A DNA stretch of 49,079 bases from Chara braunii (GCA_003427395.1 BFEA01000186.1:2054392-2103470); one strand, 5' to 3'. Shown: positions 1 through 8,953, counted from the first letter of the stretch. Notes: a model not told the origin generated them from the sequence alone. A program made the numbers and translations.

Positions 1-470
1 GAAACCCCTACCCCGGCTTGGGCCCCGGGGATCCCCGCATGACAACCCTGGATAAAGGCCACGTTCAAAGCAAGGGTTCGAAGAATGATAGCAGCCGACT
101 GGAAGAGGAAAGTACCTCGGGGCAGAGGAAGAAGTATCGAAATCAGATGGTTTCAGGACACTTAGGCCCAAGGGGGGAAACTGGTCACAATAGGAGGGGC
201 AAGGGGTTTGCAGTACTCGGAGTGGTTAGCTAGCTAGACTTTCCAGGGCACTCGGTAGGAGGCAGAAGAGAAGTGGGGAGGAGAGTGTCGAGAAGCAGCA
301 TGAACCGGGTTAGGTTCCAACCGTCGGCTAGGCGGTCTAAGAGTACTAGATGTAGTAGGATAGAATACAATTAGATAAGGGAGGGGGTCCAATCAGACCG
401 AATGAGAAGGGAGAGTAGTAGCAATAGGAAGATAGTACAACTGTTAGGCAAGTTGGGGTAAGGCCCCACT
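1..470. other. unrecognised sequence at the left edge
   Basis: Purine-rich on the plus strand from about 60 to 430, with runs such as GGAAGAGGAAAG. The longest open frame is 71 codons and resembles nothing I know. I see no RNA gene, TIR or tandem structure. It is probably repeat-derived like the rest of the window, but the sequence does not show this. Confidence 0.3.
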
Positions 471-750
471 TTGGATTGCATGTGGCTTGCAAATGGTTTT
501 CCTTTCCTTTGATGTGTTTTTTTTTGGAAAAAACAAAACTTGATCATAAACAGATGTTTGTGGGTGGTAATGACTCTTTGATATATTTGTTTTCTGAGGA
601 GTTGTTAACCATAGTGCTCACTGATCGAATGTCGGGTTTCTCCCAATGGTCCGGTCTTGAGTCGTTCCGGGTTGTCTGTGAGGATTCCCAGCCTCAATGT
701 TGGCTTTTAATGAAATTCTCGTTTTTTTTTTTTTTAAATAAATAAAAATT
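471..750 (+). other. possible 3' end of a retroelement or transcript
   Basis: AT-rich and T-rich tract that reads like a 3' UTR. It ends GGCTTTTAATGAAATTCTCG followed by a 15-base T run and AAATAAATAAAA. Plant non-LTR retrotransposons and mRNAs often end this way. An 89-codon frame spans it but has no recognisable domain. No upstream coding remnant of a LINE is visible, so the assignment is weak. Confidence 0.2.
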
Positions 751-775
751 ATAGCATTCACGAATAAGGAACCAA
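751..775. repeat. 25-bp dispersed repeat, copy 1
   Basis: This 25-bp sequence, beginning ATAGCATTCACGAATAAGG, recurs perfectly at 18685-18709, where it directly abuts the ~550-bp dispersed repeat at 18713. A perfect match of this length 18 kb away suggests the end of a shared element. Here the sequence to the right is different GC-rich DNA. Confidence 0.6.
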
Positions 776-1340
776 GGGGCTCGTTCGACACTCCTTGGGG
801 CGTCCACGGTGTCGAGCGCATCGGCCCGGCACCGCACGCGGCGGCGCGGGACCCTCTCGGCCGCGTCACGCAGGAGTTGGATCAATCTCGACATAACGCG
901 CGAGTGGAGCTCCCTTAGGCCGCTCCGGCCGAGTACGCCAGCCATACCTCTCGCGAGCCCCTACGACAGGATAGGGCCTACGCGAGGCACAACTTACCTC
1001 CACCTTACGGGAGCTGTCACCTCCCTTCGGTGGGCGTATCCTCGCCGAGCTACCACTCCACAATACGAAAGCTACTCGGTTGCAATCGCAGAGGTGGACC
1101 AGCCAAGGGCGTTTCTCGTTCGCTGTAGCATAGGGGGTACGCGCGGTAATACGCCTATCGGACCCGCACACGAACCGACATCTTGGGGGGCTGAAGTCCC
1201 AAGCGCGACTCGTCGTCGGTCGACTAGGACGCATCCCACACCCCACGCGCACACCACAACTACACGACAACAACACGCACACATACACACGGAACGACAC
1301 AACACAAACAACGCAGCAACGCTCCTAGCCCCTCGGTAGC
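776..1340. other. GC-rich unrecognised region
   Basis: CpG-rich sequence that is open for 176 codons on plus (809-1339) and 144 codons on minus. Both frames look like low-complexity translation of GC-rich DNA (many R, S, T and P) with no motif. Positions 778-798 (GGCTCGTTCGACACTCC...) match the complement of about 9299-9319 with two differences, so part of the region is probably a dispersed repeat. No gene is called. Confidence 0.3.
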
Positions 1341-1343
1341 CAA

Positions 1344-1443
1344 CCCATAACTTCCCGACGCGGAAATAGGATAAGCGTCGCGCACGAGACTTAGTATAAA
1401 AATCGCGCGGACGCAGGGCTAACTCATATCGACTCGTGATGCA
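1344..1443 (+). repeat. TATA-containing direct repeat, copy 1
   Basis: About 100 bp, starting CCCATAACTT and running through a GCGTCGCGCACGAG block, TATAAA at about 1395-1400 and a CGCGCGGACGCAGGGCTAAC block. It is repeated in the same order at 1945-2044, 602 bp downstream. The spacing and the TATA-like core suggest paired promoter-bearing ends such as short LTRs or a tandem unit. No primer-binding site or target duplication was found, so the element type stays open. Confidence 0.5.
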
Positions 1444-1539
1444 AGCGCACGCAAGCGGTCGCAACGATGGCGTACCACGTGGTACCCATACTCGTGCGGT
1501 CCTCGTTAATCTCGAGGGTCGCGTTTGACACTCAAGTGT

Positions 1540-1740
1540 CGGCTGACACGCGCCTTGAGGGTTAATCTCTCGACGATGGACAACCGCCATGCGCGGTTGA
1601 AGACCACACACCCTCTTCTGCACCCTTATGCAGAGTGGGTGGTACACAGGCCCATGCCTGTGGTGCTAGTCGTCTCTCGCAGCCCTAGGGGTGAGTCCTC
1701 CCCGGGGCCTGGGCGAAAGTCAAGGGGTTTGACTTAGACG
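1540..1740. repeat. series of short hairpins
   Basis: Several compact inverted repeats follow each other. AGTGTC/GACACG lies near 1541-1556, CTGCA/TGCAG near 1617-1632, CACAGGC/GCCTGTG at about 1648-1665 and AAGTCAA/TTGACTT at about 1716-1734. Each has a 4-8 base loop. They may be structural parts of the element flanked by the TATA repeats, or chance palindromes in GC-rich DNA. Confidence 0.4.
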
Positions 1741-1944
1741 GCTGCCACGGACTACAACGTCCAATCATAAAAAAATCTTTAAGAAGCAACAAGACCCCCA
1801 CGAATCCAAGAAAAGGGGATAGGGCGAGGGTCTCCCGGCCCTTAAAACAAAAATTCATGGCTTTGGGACACACTTCCCTTCTACAGCCCGTGTCGACGGC
1901 CTACAATAATCCCAAGCGTTGCGCCTACGCGCAAGCCCAGCAGT

Positions 1945-2044
1945 CCCATAACTTTTAGACGCCGGGGGCGGCGAGGCGTCGCGCGCAGGGCTCCGATATA
2001 AAATTGCGCGGCCGCACGCCAACCCTATGCCAACCACTGATGCC
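1945..2044 (+). repeat. TATA-containing direct repeat, copy 2
   Basis: Partner of the repeat at 1344-1443. It starts CCCATAACTT, continues with GAGGCGTCGCGCGCAGGGCT, has TATAAA at 1997-2002 and ends in a CGCGGCCGCACGCCAACC block. The match to copy 1 is imperfect (several substitutions and small indels), so the duplication is not recent. Confidence 0.5.
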
Positions 2045-2076
2045 AATCATATGTGGTAACCGCGACTTCGGCCTCG

Positions 2077-2143
2077 CGATATTGAATGGCTGAAGGAACT
2101 CATCGCGAGGGGTTACCTCTCACGATATTGAACGGCTGAAGGA
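2077..2143 (+). repeat. 46-bp tandem duplication
   Basis: CGATATTGAAYGGCTGAAGG occurs at 2077-2096 and again at 2123-2142 with one difference. Each copy is preceded by a CTCGCGA/CTCACGA block. This is a two-unit tandem repeat with a 46-bp period. Confidence 0.7.
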
Positions 2144-2159
2144 TACGCCGTTCGGCCCT

Positions 2160-3090
2160 TGCGACATTTCCGCCCTCCAGGCGGAGTGTCCCGTCGGCCA
2201 AAATAAATAGGCTCTATGCAAGGGGAGACACCCCCCATTTTGGACCTAGGGCTTGGGATGTTCTGGACAAGGACCTCGAATCCCGGCCCAGGACCAAGGT
2301 CCGACTAAAAAAACCCCAAGACGCAAATAGGTAGAAGGGGGGGGGGGTCTTCCCTGCCCCTCAGTCCCAACCTCCGCACGGTTACTAGCACGGCCCCCTT
2401 GGGCCCCTTGGATACCCATCGTACGGATACTCGCGCATACATGCATAAGGGGATAGAGTTATGACGATCACTCCTCACAGGCACAGTGAAACGCCTTACA
2501 ACCGTGCATATGTATATGGAATCGTAGGCAGTCCAAATCCAAAATCCAAGCCACAGGACATACCTGCAACCACACCAAGAATCAAGCGACAAAGCACGCA
2601 CTACACGGAGTCAACCCCAACCATTCTCTATGCTCATACCCCTTCGCTTTAGCCATGCAAGCCCCAATCGCCGATCCAACCAACCTTAATTAAATACTAA
2701 GTACCTTTGTCAAATGGTCATTCAAGAAAAGTCCGGGTAAAACCCTTAACAAATAGTAAAACCACCAGGGCTAAAGCCTTTTAGGTTGAGTATGGGGAAT
2801 GGATTGAAATTGAGTCGAAGACCGACGAATCGGCAACCGACCTGTTTTTAGTGATAACAGAAGACGATCCTCATAGGATCAATCCGAAACTGGTCCAAAT
2901 CCTGAATCAAATCGATCAAGATGGCCTGTAACACAAAACAGGTCAATTGCCAGGCTGAACCTATAAGTCCATGGAGAATAACCCCCATATCACGATCCCA
3001 CTCAAATCACCTTAAATAACTAAACCTAAATCTACATGTAAGCCGTGCTCAAAGCAAAGGTAGACCCTGACATAATCTCCCCTATTCAGG
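2160..3090. other. unrecognised intergenic or repeat DNA
   Basis: Nothing coding is convincing. The longest frames (63-98 codons) lack motifs. Visible structure includes a 13-base G run near 2337-2349, the block GGCCCCCTTGGGCCCCTTGG at 2392-2411 and the palindrome GATCCTCATAGGATC near 2866-2880. From about 2660 the base composition shifts to AT-rich, which looks like the left part of the element carrying the repeats at 3125-4890. Confidence 0.3.
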
Positions 3091-3124
3091 GTGGATTGCC
3101 AAAATCGCTACCTGTCAAAATATA

Positions 3125-3680
3125 ATCTAACTCCTCTAAATCAAAAAAATTTCGACAGCGCTTCCCGTAGGAAAAGTGTCTTTCCAAAGTTTATATCAAC
3201 TCAAATATGGAAACAAAAATAACCTTGCCTAACTCCCTGAATTAGTAGAAATTTGGACGGCACTCCCTTTAGAAAGGGAGACTCCCCAGATTTGTGCTAA
3301 GTCAAATATGAACTCAGAGACAATTTGGGTTAAACTTAGACAAAATTTAGTTAATTCCTTAGTTTTGCAGTAATTTTAGCAGCACTCTCTTTGGAAAAGT
3401 GCTATTCCAAAATTTATACAAGGCTAAGTTCAAAATCTGGAAATAACTTTGACTTCTCAAAGTCCAATTTTGTCTAACTCCATGAATTAGCAAAAATTTG
3501 GGCAGCATTCTCTTTAGAAAATGAGACTTTCCAAGTTTTTACTAAGTCACATATAAAGAATAAACAAGTTGAATTCTGACAAGTCAAAAGTTGATTATCT
3601 TCTTGGATTTGTAGAAATTTTGGCAGCGCTTCCCGTAGAGAAAGTGGCTTGCCTGGATTTATATTAAGCCAGGTATAACA
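3125..3680 (+). repeat. five degenerate ~120-bp tandem units
   Basis: Units start near 3128, 3230, 3352, 3475 and 3594. Each begins like TAACTCC(T/C)TGAATTAG, followed by an AAATTTNGNCAGC(G/A) block, CTTCCCGTAG or CTCTTTAGAAA, a CTTTCCA(A/G)GTTT block and an ACTAAGTCAAATAT block. Spacing is 102-123 bp. Substitutions are frequent but the order of blocks is constant. Comparable arrays occur inside LTRs of plant retrotransposons; that link is my impression, not shown here. Confidence 0.7.
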
Positions 3681-3949
3681 AAAGATCCCAAAAAATGCGA
3701 GAATTGATCTAAGTAAAAAAAGTCAGCTCAGAAAATGCAGAAATTGACCTAACTCCTATCGCTCTAGCACGTGACGAGCCTCTAAAGCAACTACCTGTCA
3801 ACCTGAAACCAGAACCAAGTAGTAATCTCACCCAGCCGCATGCAGGCCAAACCACAAAGGTAAGTACTCTCACCATCCTCAAGTCAATCTTTAAACAAAC
3901 ACTAGTTCATAATCTCTCAGTGAGTTATCCCCTCATACCCAGCTTACGT

Positions 3950-4890
3950 AAGGCATAGGTCAGGGCACCTGAATTTACAGAGCGCACCCAACTTAGCCAG
4001 GCCTAAAGTCAGAACACCTAAACTTATAGAGCGTTCTGACTCGACCAGGTATACACAAACAGAGGGCACAACTACTTCTCTCTTCTTTGGGTGTTTGACT
4101 AGACCACTCTAGTCATCCTGAACTGTTTAAATAGCCAGATTATATATATATCTCTGAACTTAGTCTTCAAAGGGACATAAGGTTGAGCCGCTCAACTTAG
4201 AACATTGCTCAGCCTGCCCACAATTACCCTCAATTATATCTCTTAATTATACTCCCACCTGTTGTGATAAGCTATAGTCAGGCTACCTAAACTTATAGAG
4301 CGGCCTGACTAGCTTGTTCTCAATAACATAGTAACATAACGTAGCCAAGTTATATCCATTGGGTTCCAACATGTGCGAGGCATTGGGTCAGACCACCTAA
4401 ACTTATAGAGCGGTCCGATCCTCTGCCAGGTTTATTTCTCTCTGATCCAATCTGTGCGAGGCAGTAGGACAGCTTATAGAGCGGCCTGCCCCCTACCAGA
4501 ATTATTCCCTCAAAACAAAACAGGAGAAGGGTTGAACCACCTAAACTTATAGAGCGGTTCAGACCTCCTCGTTCAGAATCAAAGAAACTGAGAGAGCCCC
4601 AAACAAAACGAGGCAACCCAAGGTACCTAAACTTATAGAGCGCCTCGGGTCCCTGAGAACCACTCACAGTCAAATCCCCACAGGTCAGAGCAGTCAGGAC
4701 ACCTAAACTTATAGAGCGTCCTGACCCTCCACGCAATTCATAGCACCAGGTCTCCCAAAACTTATGGGAACATCCGTGCCTCCAGAGTTTCAGGCTACCT
4801 AAACTTATAGAGCAGCCTGAGGCTCCATGCAAACCAGAAATAACAAAGCCTTGGGCTTCCCCAAACTTAAGGGGACCTCCCAGCCTTAGT
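3950..4890 (+). repeat. array of constant-loop, variable-arm hairpins
   Basis: About ten units spaced 45-270 bp apart share the 17-base core ACCTAAACTTATAGAGC. The bases on either side differ between units but complement each other within a unit. Examples: GTCAGAAC (4008-4015) with GTTCTGAC (4033-4040); AGTCAGGCT (4276-4284) with GGCCTGACT (4302-4310); GTCAGGAC (4693-4700) with GTCCTGAC (4718-4725); TCAGGCT (4790-4796) with AGCCTGA (4814-4820). Partial pairings occur at 4386-4420, 4532-4562 and 4617-4649. Units at 4747 and 4850 are divergent (CCCCAAACTTAAGGGG). The array follows the 120-bp tandem repeats and may belong to the same element. Confidence 0.8.
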
Positions 4891-5929
4891 GACCCAGTCA
4901 ATCTGCACACAATACTGCCCTCCTCCCAACCTTCCCCCAGATGCAACCCACCTCGTTCATAATATGCTTTCAGGCAATCAGTAAAACTGAAGCTGAGATT
5001 GCACACACACTCCCTTACTTCAGTCTGACTTAGGTCCTGACAGTCAAACCAAGATCAGAGCATAGGATCCACGCAATACGCTCAGTCAAACGTAGAGAGA
5101 TGTACAAGTAGGGGTTATAGTTGGGTTTATAGAGGGAGTCAGGGGATTACCACTCAGTTCCCTGCCTCCATGACTCCGCCTGAGTCTCGACAGAGCTCCC
5201 GCAATCGGTGGGGCAACCTCCCACAAAGGCCCTTGCGCGGAGTACGGGTTGTAAGCCCGTCTACCGCCTTCCTCTCAGAACCAAACGGACTAGACTTAGA
5301 GGAAGAGGGTGAGAAGGAGTAAGTTCAGACTCTCAGATCCAAGGGAGGTGCACTCAGACTCGCGTGAGAGGGCCTTGATTCCTTCGATGTCTGAGGGCCT
5401 CGCAATGGCGGCCAAATAACTGCAGCAACTTGGTCAAACCAAGGTTGAGCTGCTGATGCTAGCTTTCTGACGACTTCTCAGGTTGCAGCAATAACCCCCT
5501 TCGCAACCACTCCTTCAGCCTACGGTAACACCCCCCCTCTACCTTAGCAATGGCGAACCACCTTCACGGCACTGGTTGAAATGGAGCGAGCGAAAAGGCT
5601 TCAACAACTGTTGTCTTCCCTCTACGCTCGCCTCTGCACGCTCACTCCACGGTCATGCCCTTTACACCCTCTCACAACTGTGCAAAGCAAGGTCGAATCC
5701 TAGGATTTTCATGTGCTTTGCTAAACCATATTCGGCCCTCGGACGGCTCGGCTCAGTAATTCGATTTTGAATTCATCCCTCAACGCCAGCCCCGCCTCCA
5801 CAGACTAGTTTCAACGGTGAGGCGTAATGCACCTCACAGACTGTCGTAGCTGTTTGCCCAACTGACTGTGTTCAGTCTGCCTCCTCCATCGGCTGTTGGC
5901 GGTCTACCCCCGCTCAATTGGCTTTGGCC

Positions 5930-5931
<2 letters not shown>
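4891..5931. other. right part of the hairpin-bearing element, otherwise unrecognised
   Basis: No gene seen. Around 5150-5270 the text is GC-rich with short dyads such as GGGTTGTAAGCCC. From 5570 to 5770 the sequence is CT-rich with a 64-codon open frame of no recognisable content. The region could be the end of an LTR-like unit that starts before 3100, but I could not find its boundaries. Confidence 0.25.

Positions 5932-6012
<81 letters not shown>
5932..6012 (+). repeat. compound (CT)n(GT)n microsatellite
   Basis: CT dinucleotides run to about 5967, followed directly by GT dinucleotides to 6012. The open frames across it (SLSLSL then VCVCVC) are translation of the repeat, not genes. Confidence 0.95.
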
Positions 6013-6014
<2 letters not shown>

Positions 6015-6198
6015 CACTACTTTTCTGTTCGTTCGTTATTCCCTTCAGATCGCGCACCGGTTCCCCGCTACTTCCACCGGCAGAAACGGGTGAGGCCGGG
6101 TGAATCTCCAACTACACCGACCGCCCACAAGTAAGTACCCGACTCCGTAGCTAGCCCCACGCCTGTCTCTTATACACATCTAGATGTGTATAAGAGAC

Positions 6199-6253
<55 letters not shown>

Positions 6254-6401
6254 CACTACTTTTCTGTTCGTTCGTTATTCCCTTCAGATCGCGCACCGGT
6301 TCCCCGCTACTTCCACCGGCAGAAATGGGTGAGGCCGGGTGAATCTCCAACTACACCGACCGCCCACAAGTAAGTACCCCACTCCGTACCTAGCCCCACG
6401 C
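6013..6401 (+). repeat. assembly-derived direct duplication around an adapter
   Basis: Positions 6013-6162 reappear at 6252-6401 with about three substitutions, and the preceding GT tract also recurs (6201-6250). The 38-bp adapter at 6163-6200 sits exactly between the copies. This is the pattern expected when two mate-pair reads from nearly the same place are merged through their junction. Treat one copy as false. Confidence 0.85.
6163..6200. other. Nextera mate-pair junction adapter contamination
   Basis: CTGTCTCTTATACACATCT (6163-6181) is followed directly by its reverse complement AGATGTGTATAAGAGACAG (6182-6200). This is the Tn5 mosaic-end pair that forms the circularisation junction in Nextera mate-pair libraries. 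It is not genomic sequence. Confidence 0.97.
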
Positions 6402-6479
6402 TTCTTCCGTTGTTCAAGCAAGACGAATCGAACGAATGTTCCGCTGAAAGCGGACAGGTACATTCCCACTTCAGGCTCT

Positions 6480-6985
6480 CTTCCCCGCACGTGCTTTCCC
6501 TCCTATCTTCTACTCTACTAACCCTCTCTAAAAACTAACACTGTTCTGCAAGTCGCCCGGGGCAAAAACCCCGGGTTCGCAACTTACCTCGCTCGAATCC
6601 TTCGAGGATCGAGCAAGATTTGGAGTTTTCACTCCCGTTACCTTCGTTCTCGACACCCTCCGCGCACACGTTTTCGTACTAACTTCCTATTTTACTAACC
6701 TATCGCCCGAACTAACCCCATATCTGATTTTTCCCTTCCCCAAAACCCCACTTAGAATCCTTGTTGACCAAAAACGGCCAGGAGATGGCCGAACCAACGG
6801 TTTCTCCCCCTATTCGTTCTCCCCTCCGCCATCTCTCCGCACACCCATTTTCTTCCTAACTCCTATTCTACTCAACTAGCCGCCGAACCACCTTCACCAT
6901 TCGATGCGCCTGGGGCTAAAACCCCAATATTGCTTCCTCCCCCGCTCGATTCCATCGAGGAACGAGCGAGCTGTCTCTTCTTAAC
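6480..6985 (+). repeat. degenerate tandem repeats with hairpin blocks
   Basis: A pyrimidine-rich block like CCGCACAC..TTTTC..ACTAACTTCCTATTTTACT recurs at about 6480-6540, 6655-6715 and 6835-6890. Between these lie hairpin blocks. CCCGGGGCAAAAACCCCGGG (6555-6575) is followed by a GCTCGAA..TTCGAGGATCGAGC dyad, and a related CTGGGGCTAAAACCCCA plus CGCTCGATT..GAACGAGCG block lies at 6908-6970. The period is about 180 bp. No coding content is seen. The arrangement leads directly into the U6-like series. Confidence 0.55.
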
Positions 6986-7143
6986 CGTGCCTTCCTCCTA
7001 GCGCCCCGCCATCTCCTTCACCACTGCCGTGTTGTCGTCTACAGGGCCGGTTCGCTGCTGCCGAATACCACCCGCGGCTGACCACTGCACAGCTGGCCCA
7101 AAAAAAAAGGGACAAAGTTCCGAAAAGGAAGGGCACGCCCCCA

Positions 7144-7215
7144 CTTTATGCACGTCGGTCTTGCGCAGGGGCTGCGCTAATCTTCTTCGTATCGCTCCAA
7201 TACTCCCGAACGGAC
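7144..7215 (-). pseudogene. U6 snRNA-like segment 1
   Basis: On the minus strand this reads GTCCGTTCGGGA, then TTGGAGCGATACGAAGAAG, ATTAGC and CCCCTGCGCAAGACCGACGT, followed by GCATAAA. This follows U6 snRNA block by block (5' stem, ACAGAGA region, AGC triad, CCCCTGCGCAAGGATGACACGCATAAA). The ACAGAGA box is changed to ACGAAGA and several bases are missing after the 5' stem. No TATA or upstream sequence element is visible, so it is probably a pseudogene. Confidence 0.7.
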
Positions 7216-7295
7216 TCAATCGAGGCAGTGTCTGCGGCCATTCCGAGCCCGCGCAGCCGTATTACCGGATCTCCCTTAATGCACGATCCTGGCTC

Positions 7296-7385
7296 TTTTC
7301 TCGCGGCTCATGCATGTCATCCCTTGCGCAAGGACCATGCAGATCTTCACCGTATCGTTCCAATTTAGCAGATGTCCCGAAGGAC
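7296..7385 (-). pseudogene. U6 snRNA-like segment 2 (best preserved)
   Basis: The minus strand reads GTCCTTCGGGACATCTGC, AAATTGGAACGATACGGTGA, AGATCTGCATGG, TCCTTGCGCAAGGGATGACA and TGCATGAGCCGCGAGAAAA. It aligns with nearly the whole of U6 (about 90 of ~102 bases). The spliceosomal ACAGAGA box reads ACGGTGA and the AGC triad TGC, so it is unlikely to be functional. Minus-strand upstream DNA (7386 onward) is GC-rich with no plant-type TATA at -30. Confidence 0.8.
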
Positions 7386-7470
7386 TAAGCAACTCCCGAC
7401 GCCCCTTCGCGGCCTGAGCGGCCTCCCCTGTGCCACCCCGCCTCACCGTTTTCGCACGAACCCGACCGCG

Positions 7471-7558
7471 TTTCCCGGATTTATGCATGCCATCCTTGCG
7501 CAGGGGCCACACAGACCCCCTCGCGCCACTTCCAACTTTAGCAGATGTCCCAAAGGAC
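7471..7558 (-). pseudogene. U6 snRNA-like segment 3
   Basis: The minus strand gives GTCCTTTGGGACATCTGC, AAAGTTGGAA, then a divergent middle replacing the ACAGAGA box, then GTGGCCCCTGCGCAAGGATG, GCATGCATAAATCC. The 5' stem and the CCCCTGCGCAAGGATG block are almost identical to U6. The middle is too altered for a working snRNA. Confidence 0.7.
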
Positions 7559-7611
7559 CCGCGCGTGGTAAACCCTCTCCCTCATGCACCCACCCCTTTT
7601 TGCATCCGGGC

Positions 7612-7691
7612 TCGTTTCCAAATTCACGAGTGCCAACTTTGCACAGTGGCCGAGCTAATCTTCTCCGTATCATCTCCACTTTGTTGTGTCA
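7612..7691 (-). pseudogene. U6 snRNA-like segment 4
   Basis: The minus strand shows GATGATACGGAGAAGATTAG, CTCGGCCACTGTGCAAAGTT, GGCACTCGTGAATTTGG. The ACAGAGA region is ACGGAGA and the following GATTAGC is intact. The 5' stem (GTCC..GGAC) has decayed. Confidence 0.65.
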
Positions 7692-7918
7692 GCACAAATC
7701 TGCCCCTCGATGCCAACAAACCCCCCCGGGCGACGACCGATGTGTGCCGCGGATATTGCCACCGGCCCGCGGCCGCTTGCCTCGGCCTCCTTTGGTCAGT
7801 TCACCGCCCCCTCGTAGATCGCGCAGATCTCCTCCGCCTTACCGGGGTTCCTCCCAAAGGAGATCTGCCACGATCATTACCCCATTCACCCCACTCTCTC
7901 CTCATGGACCTGGCCCTC

Positions 7919-7992
7919 CCTTCGGGGTTTACGCGTGTGAGCCTTTGTGCGCGACCAGGCAGATTTTCTTTAAATCGTTCCCTAGATCCGCC
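7919..7992 (-). pseudogene. U6 snRNA-like segment 5 (divergent)
   Basis: The minus strand reads GGGAACGATTTAAAGAAAAT, CTGCCTGGTCGCGCACAAAG, GCTCACACGCGTAAACC, which keeps the U6 block order GGAACGAT / GAAGATTAGC / GGCCCCTGCGCAAGGATGACACGCATAAA with many substitutions. A further, weaker candidate lies at about 7816-7865 (CGCAGATCTCCTCCG ... CCCAAAGGA on plus). Confidence 0.5.
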
Positions 7993-8369
7993 CTAGCGGC
8001 CGCATCAGATAGTTGGCCAGCTCCTGCAAAGCCCAACCTTTTAAGTGTTTGGCCCCCATCATTCAAGTTAGGCGGGGGCCTGCGGCCCCAGGGTATATGG
8101 GTACTCCCGACAAGATGGGTCGTTGGCCTCAGGGTGCGGTCGCCCGCCTCTTAAACGACTCTAACCAGGCAGAACAATTCTGGGGTGGTCCCCAAAATAA
8201 GAAAAAAGGATCGTTTTGAAGGGGGAATGAACCGCGGCCCTACCAATATTCCCATAGCCTAGCGGCGCGGACCAACAGTCGGGCTCCCCCTAGAAAAACA
8301 AAAAGGGGGATAGTCCCGCGGGACCCTCAACCCCTTAGCTTTCTGGCGCTCCACTGCTCCTGCGTTGTC
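7993..8369. other. unrecognised sequence after the U6-like series
   Basis: No gene or repeat recognised. A GGCGGGGGCCTGCGGCCCC block lies at 8071-8089. Open frames here are extensions of GC-rich frames with no motif. Confidence 0.25.
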
Positions 8370-8435
8370 TTCCGCCGGCCTCGAACCTCGTACCTCCGCC
8401 GTGCAAATCCAGTGCCGTAACCTATAGGGCCAAGC
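8370..8435 (-). pseudogene. tRNA-like SINE head
   Basis: The minus strand reads TTGGCCCTATAGGTTACGGC, ACTGGATTTGCACGGCGG, AGGTACGAGGTTCGAGGCC. The first block (8421-8433) resembles a Pol III A box and GGTTCGAGGCC (8377-8387) a B box, at tRNA-like spacing. The anticodon stem no longer pairs, so this is a tRNA-derived remnant and not a tRNA gene. No tail or target duplication was found. Confidence 0.5.
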
Positions 8436-8953
8436 CCAAGCCTGTGACCAGCAAGTGCGGTTTCCCATGTAAAGTGGCACCGCGCGGCGTTCCGGGCCAG
8501 GATACCGCCCTGGTTACTTTTTCGGCCCACAATTGCACCCACAGACCCTAGGTGTCCGCATCGGTCTACCACCCCGCGCCATGGCCGTCCCATGCGCCTA
8601 CCGGCGTGCCAACCCTACCCTCGGTCACGCGCGCCTATCAAAAACAAACTTCCATTCCCTAACCAGGGTCGTAACACGGTCTGGGTCGGTCGGCTACCCC
8701 GGCCACCTACTCAATTAGGAAAAATCACACGCACGCCTTAAATATTGCGCGCCCACCTACTCCCTACCAGGACAAGACAGACCCTTGCCTACGTGCGGGC
8801 GACCTTCGCATTTTCCCGCCCGGGCACTCAAGATCCAGGTTAACCAAGCCTTTCTGTCACTTGCAAAAATCAGGGTGGATACCATTGTAAGCGTATTCGC
8901 GCTGACAACGGGGCCGAAGGAAGTTTCCTTGGGGGTTTTCAAGGAAATTCCCG
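8436..8953. other. unrecognised sequence
   Basis: No convincing gene. The minus frame running from 9467 to 8757 passes through here, but it crosses a dispersed repeat and a poly-T tract, so I do not accept it. GAAGTTTCCTTG near 8918 pairs imperfectly with CAAGGAAATTC near 8940, the first of the foldback structures that follow. Confidence 0.25.

Noticed and set aside
809-1339. 176-codon plus frame
   Set aside because: GC-rich with an equally open minus strand, no motif, and part of the DNA is a dispersed repeat.
3950-4890. Regularly spaced identical 17-mers, CRISPR-like at first sight
   Set aside because: The DNA is eukaryotic, spacing varies from about 45 to 270 bp, there are no cas genes, and the bases beside each repeat pair with each other, which makes it a hairpin family.
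4350-5006. 218-codon minus frame with RSISLG repeats
   Set aside because: The peptide repeat is the translation of the hairpin loop (complement of ACCTAAACTTATAGAGC). No start context or domain.
5868-6134. Frames with SLSLSL-VCVCVC
   Set aside because: Translation of the (CT)n(GT)n microsatellite.
7372-8154. 260-codon plus frame
   Set aside because: It lies antisense to the U6-like series, and its proline/arginine-rich content follows from GC-rich repeat DNA.
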